From the NCBI GenBank assembly GCA_022494885.1, contig JAGVSM010002694.1, positions 97,031-161,030 on the forward strand: a DNA stretch of 64,000 nucleotides, given 5' to 3'. Both the position numbers and the translations under genes were made by a program. The notes under the pieces were generated by a model. That model was not told where the DNA came from, ran no database searches, and saw only the letters and a list, made by a program, of their open reading frames with translations. This document shows, piece by piece, positions 63,657-64,000 of this stretch; positions within the stretch are counted from its first letter, which is position 1; each line of letters starts with the position of its first letter. This stretch comes from Micrasema longulum. Lineage: Eukaryota; Arthropoda; Insecta; Trichoptera; Brachycentridae.

Positions 63657-64000
63657 TAACAACAGGGGTGGAAAACATCTTAGAGAAGGGAATATGGAAG
63701 TCTAGGCATTTACTGGTTTAAGTGGCCGCTTTACATACCGTGTAATATTTACCATTTTGCCTATGTTTCAACATCCATATTTCTTCAATTCATCCATCTG
63801 TTGATTTTAGTGAAGTTAAGAAGCTGAAACTTTTATTGTTGCGAAGAAATCACCTTATCGAATTATTTTACATACTAGGCATCGCCAACGCCTGAAAACA
63901 ATTTTCCAATTTTTAAACTTCTTTTTAGACCAGTCGGTTTGTTCATCCTAATTACTCCCTAGGGGGTAAAATCCAGTATTTTTTCTACAAACATTTAGAA
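63657..64000 (+). mobile_element. MITE-A, cut by the window end
   Basis: AACAACAGGGGTGGAAAAC, GGAATATGGAAGTCTAGGC, TGCCTATGTTTCAACATCC, CTGTTGATTTTAGTGAAG, TACTAGGCATCGCC and CTACAAACATTTAG at the edge. The 3' TIR should lie just beyond 64000. Confidence 0.8.

Overview
This window reads as AT-rich non-coding chromosomal DNA from an insect. Lepidoptera is plausible but not proven. The evidence is spliceosomal exon signals, tRNA-derived SINEs with internal RNA polymerase III boxes, many 5'-truncated non-LTR retrotransposons ending in simple-repeat tails, and a repeat carrying CCCGCGGCTTCGCTCGC (about 32455), which I recall as very common in moth and butterfly genomes. There are no operons, bacterial genes, rRNA genes or CRISPR arrays.

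Only one stretch looks like host coding sequence: a 180-bp phase-0 exon at 54642-54821 (+). It encodes part of the transthyretin-like domain of an M14 (carboxypeptidase D/M/E type) metallocarboxypeptidase. No sister exon was recognised, so much of the window may be intron or flank of that gene. Two weaker exon-like stretches are 53139-53354 (+) and 62265-62364 (+).

The rest is a dense, nested set of mobile elements, which I grouped by comparing the window with itself. (1) LINE remnants: LINE-A1 (TTTG-type tail), LINE-A2 (AGT-type tail), L-B, L-C, L-D, L-E, L-F (1.2 kb with a 51-nt poly(A) tail), L-G (CR1/L2-like, AAT tail), L-H, L-I, L-J and L-K (palm-motif fragments). (2) tRNA-derived SINEs: SINE-A (3 copies), SINE-B (about 20 copies or fragments, some with a separate leader module), SINE-C (4 copies) and SINE-D (2 copies). 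(3) Non-autonomous inverted-repeat elements: MITE-A (about 10 copies, TIR ACAACAGAGATG), MITE-B (about 8 copies, GGGCCCCGAT ends) and MITE-C (3 copies, TAGGGAAATATCAC ends). (4) Repeat-R (3 copies). (5) Two further large inverted repeats. (6) One solo LTR.

Layout: 1-12 kb holds LINE, SINE and MITE pieces, including a LINE split by a SINE and a solo LTR at 4.9-5.8 kb. 11.6-18.9 kb has two LINE-A1 copies and a SINE split by a MITE. 19.8-21 kb has unusual composition and a recent 110-bp duplication. 21.8-28.9 kb has the best-preserved LINE (L-F) and MITE-A copies. 30-43 kb has many SINE-B and LINE-A2 copies and the two best palindromic elements. 43-53 kb is sparser. 53-57 kb holds the carboxypeptidase exon. 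57-64 kb is again repeat-rich and ends inside a MITE-A.

I found no convincing new multi-gene system. The most interesting signals are the nesting relations, which give a relative insertion chronology, precise target-site duplications, inverted MITE pairs that could form long hairpins, and an excess of the palindrome TGACGTCA carried by two unrelated repeat families. All alignments were by eye; family names A, B, C and so on are local labels, and most element edges are good to about 5-20 bp.
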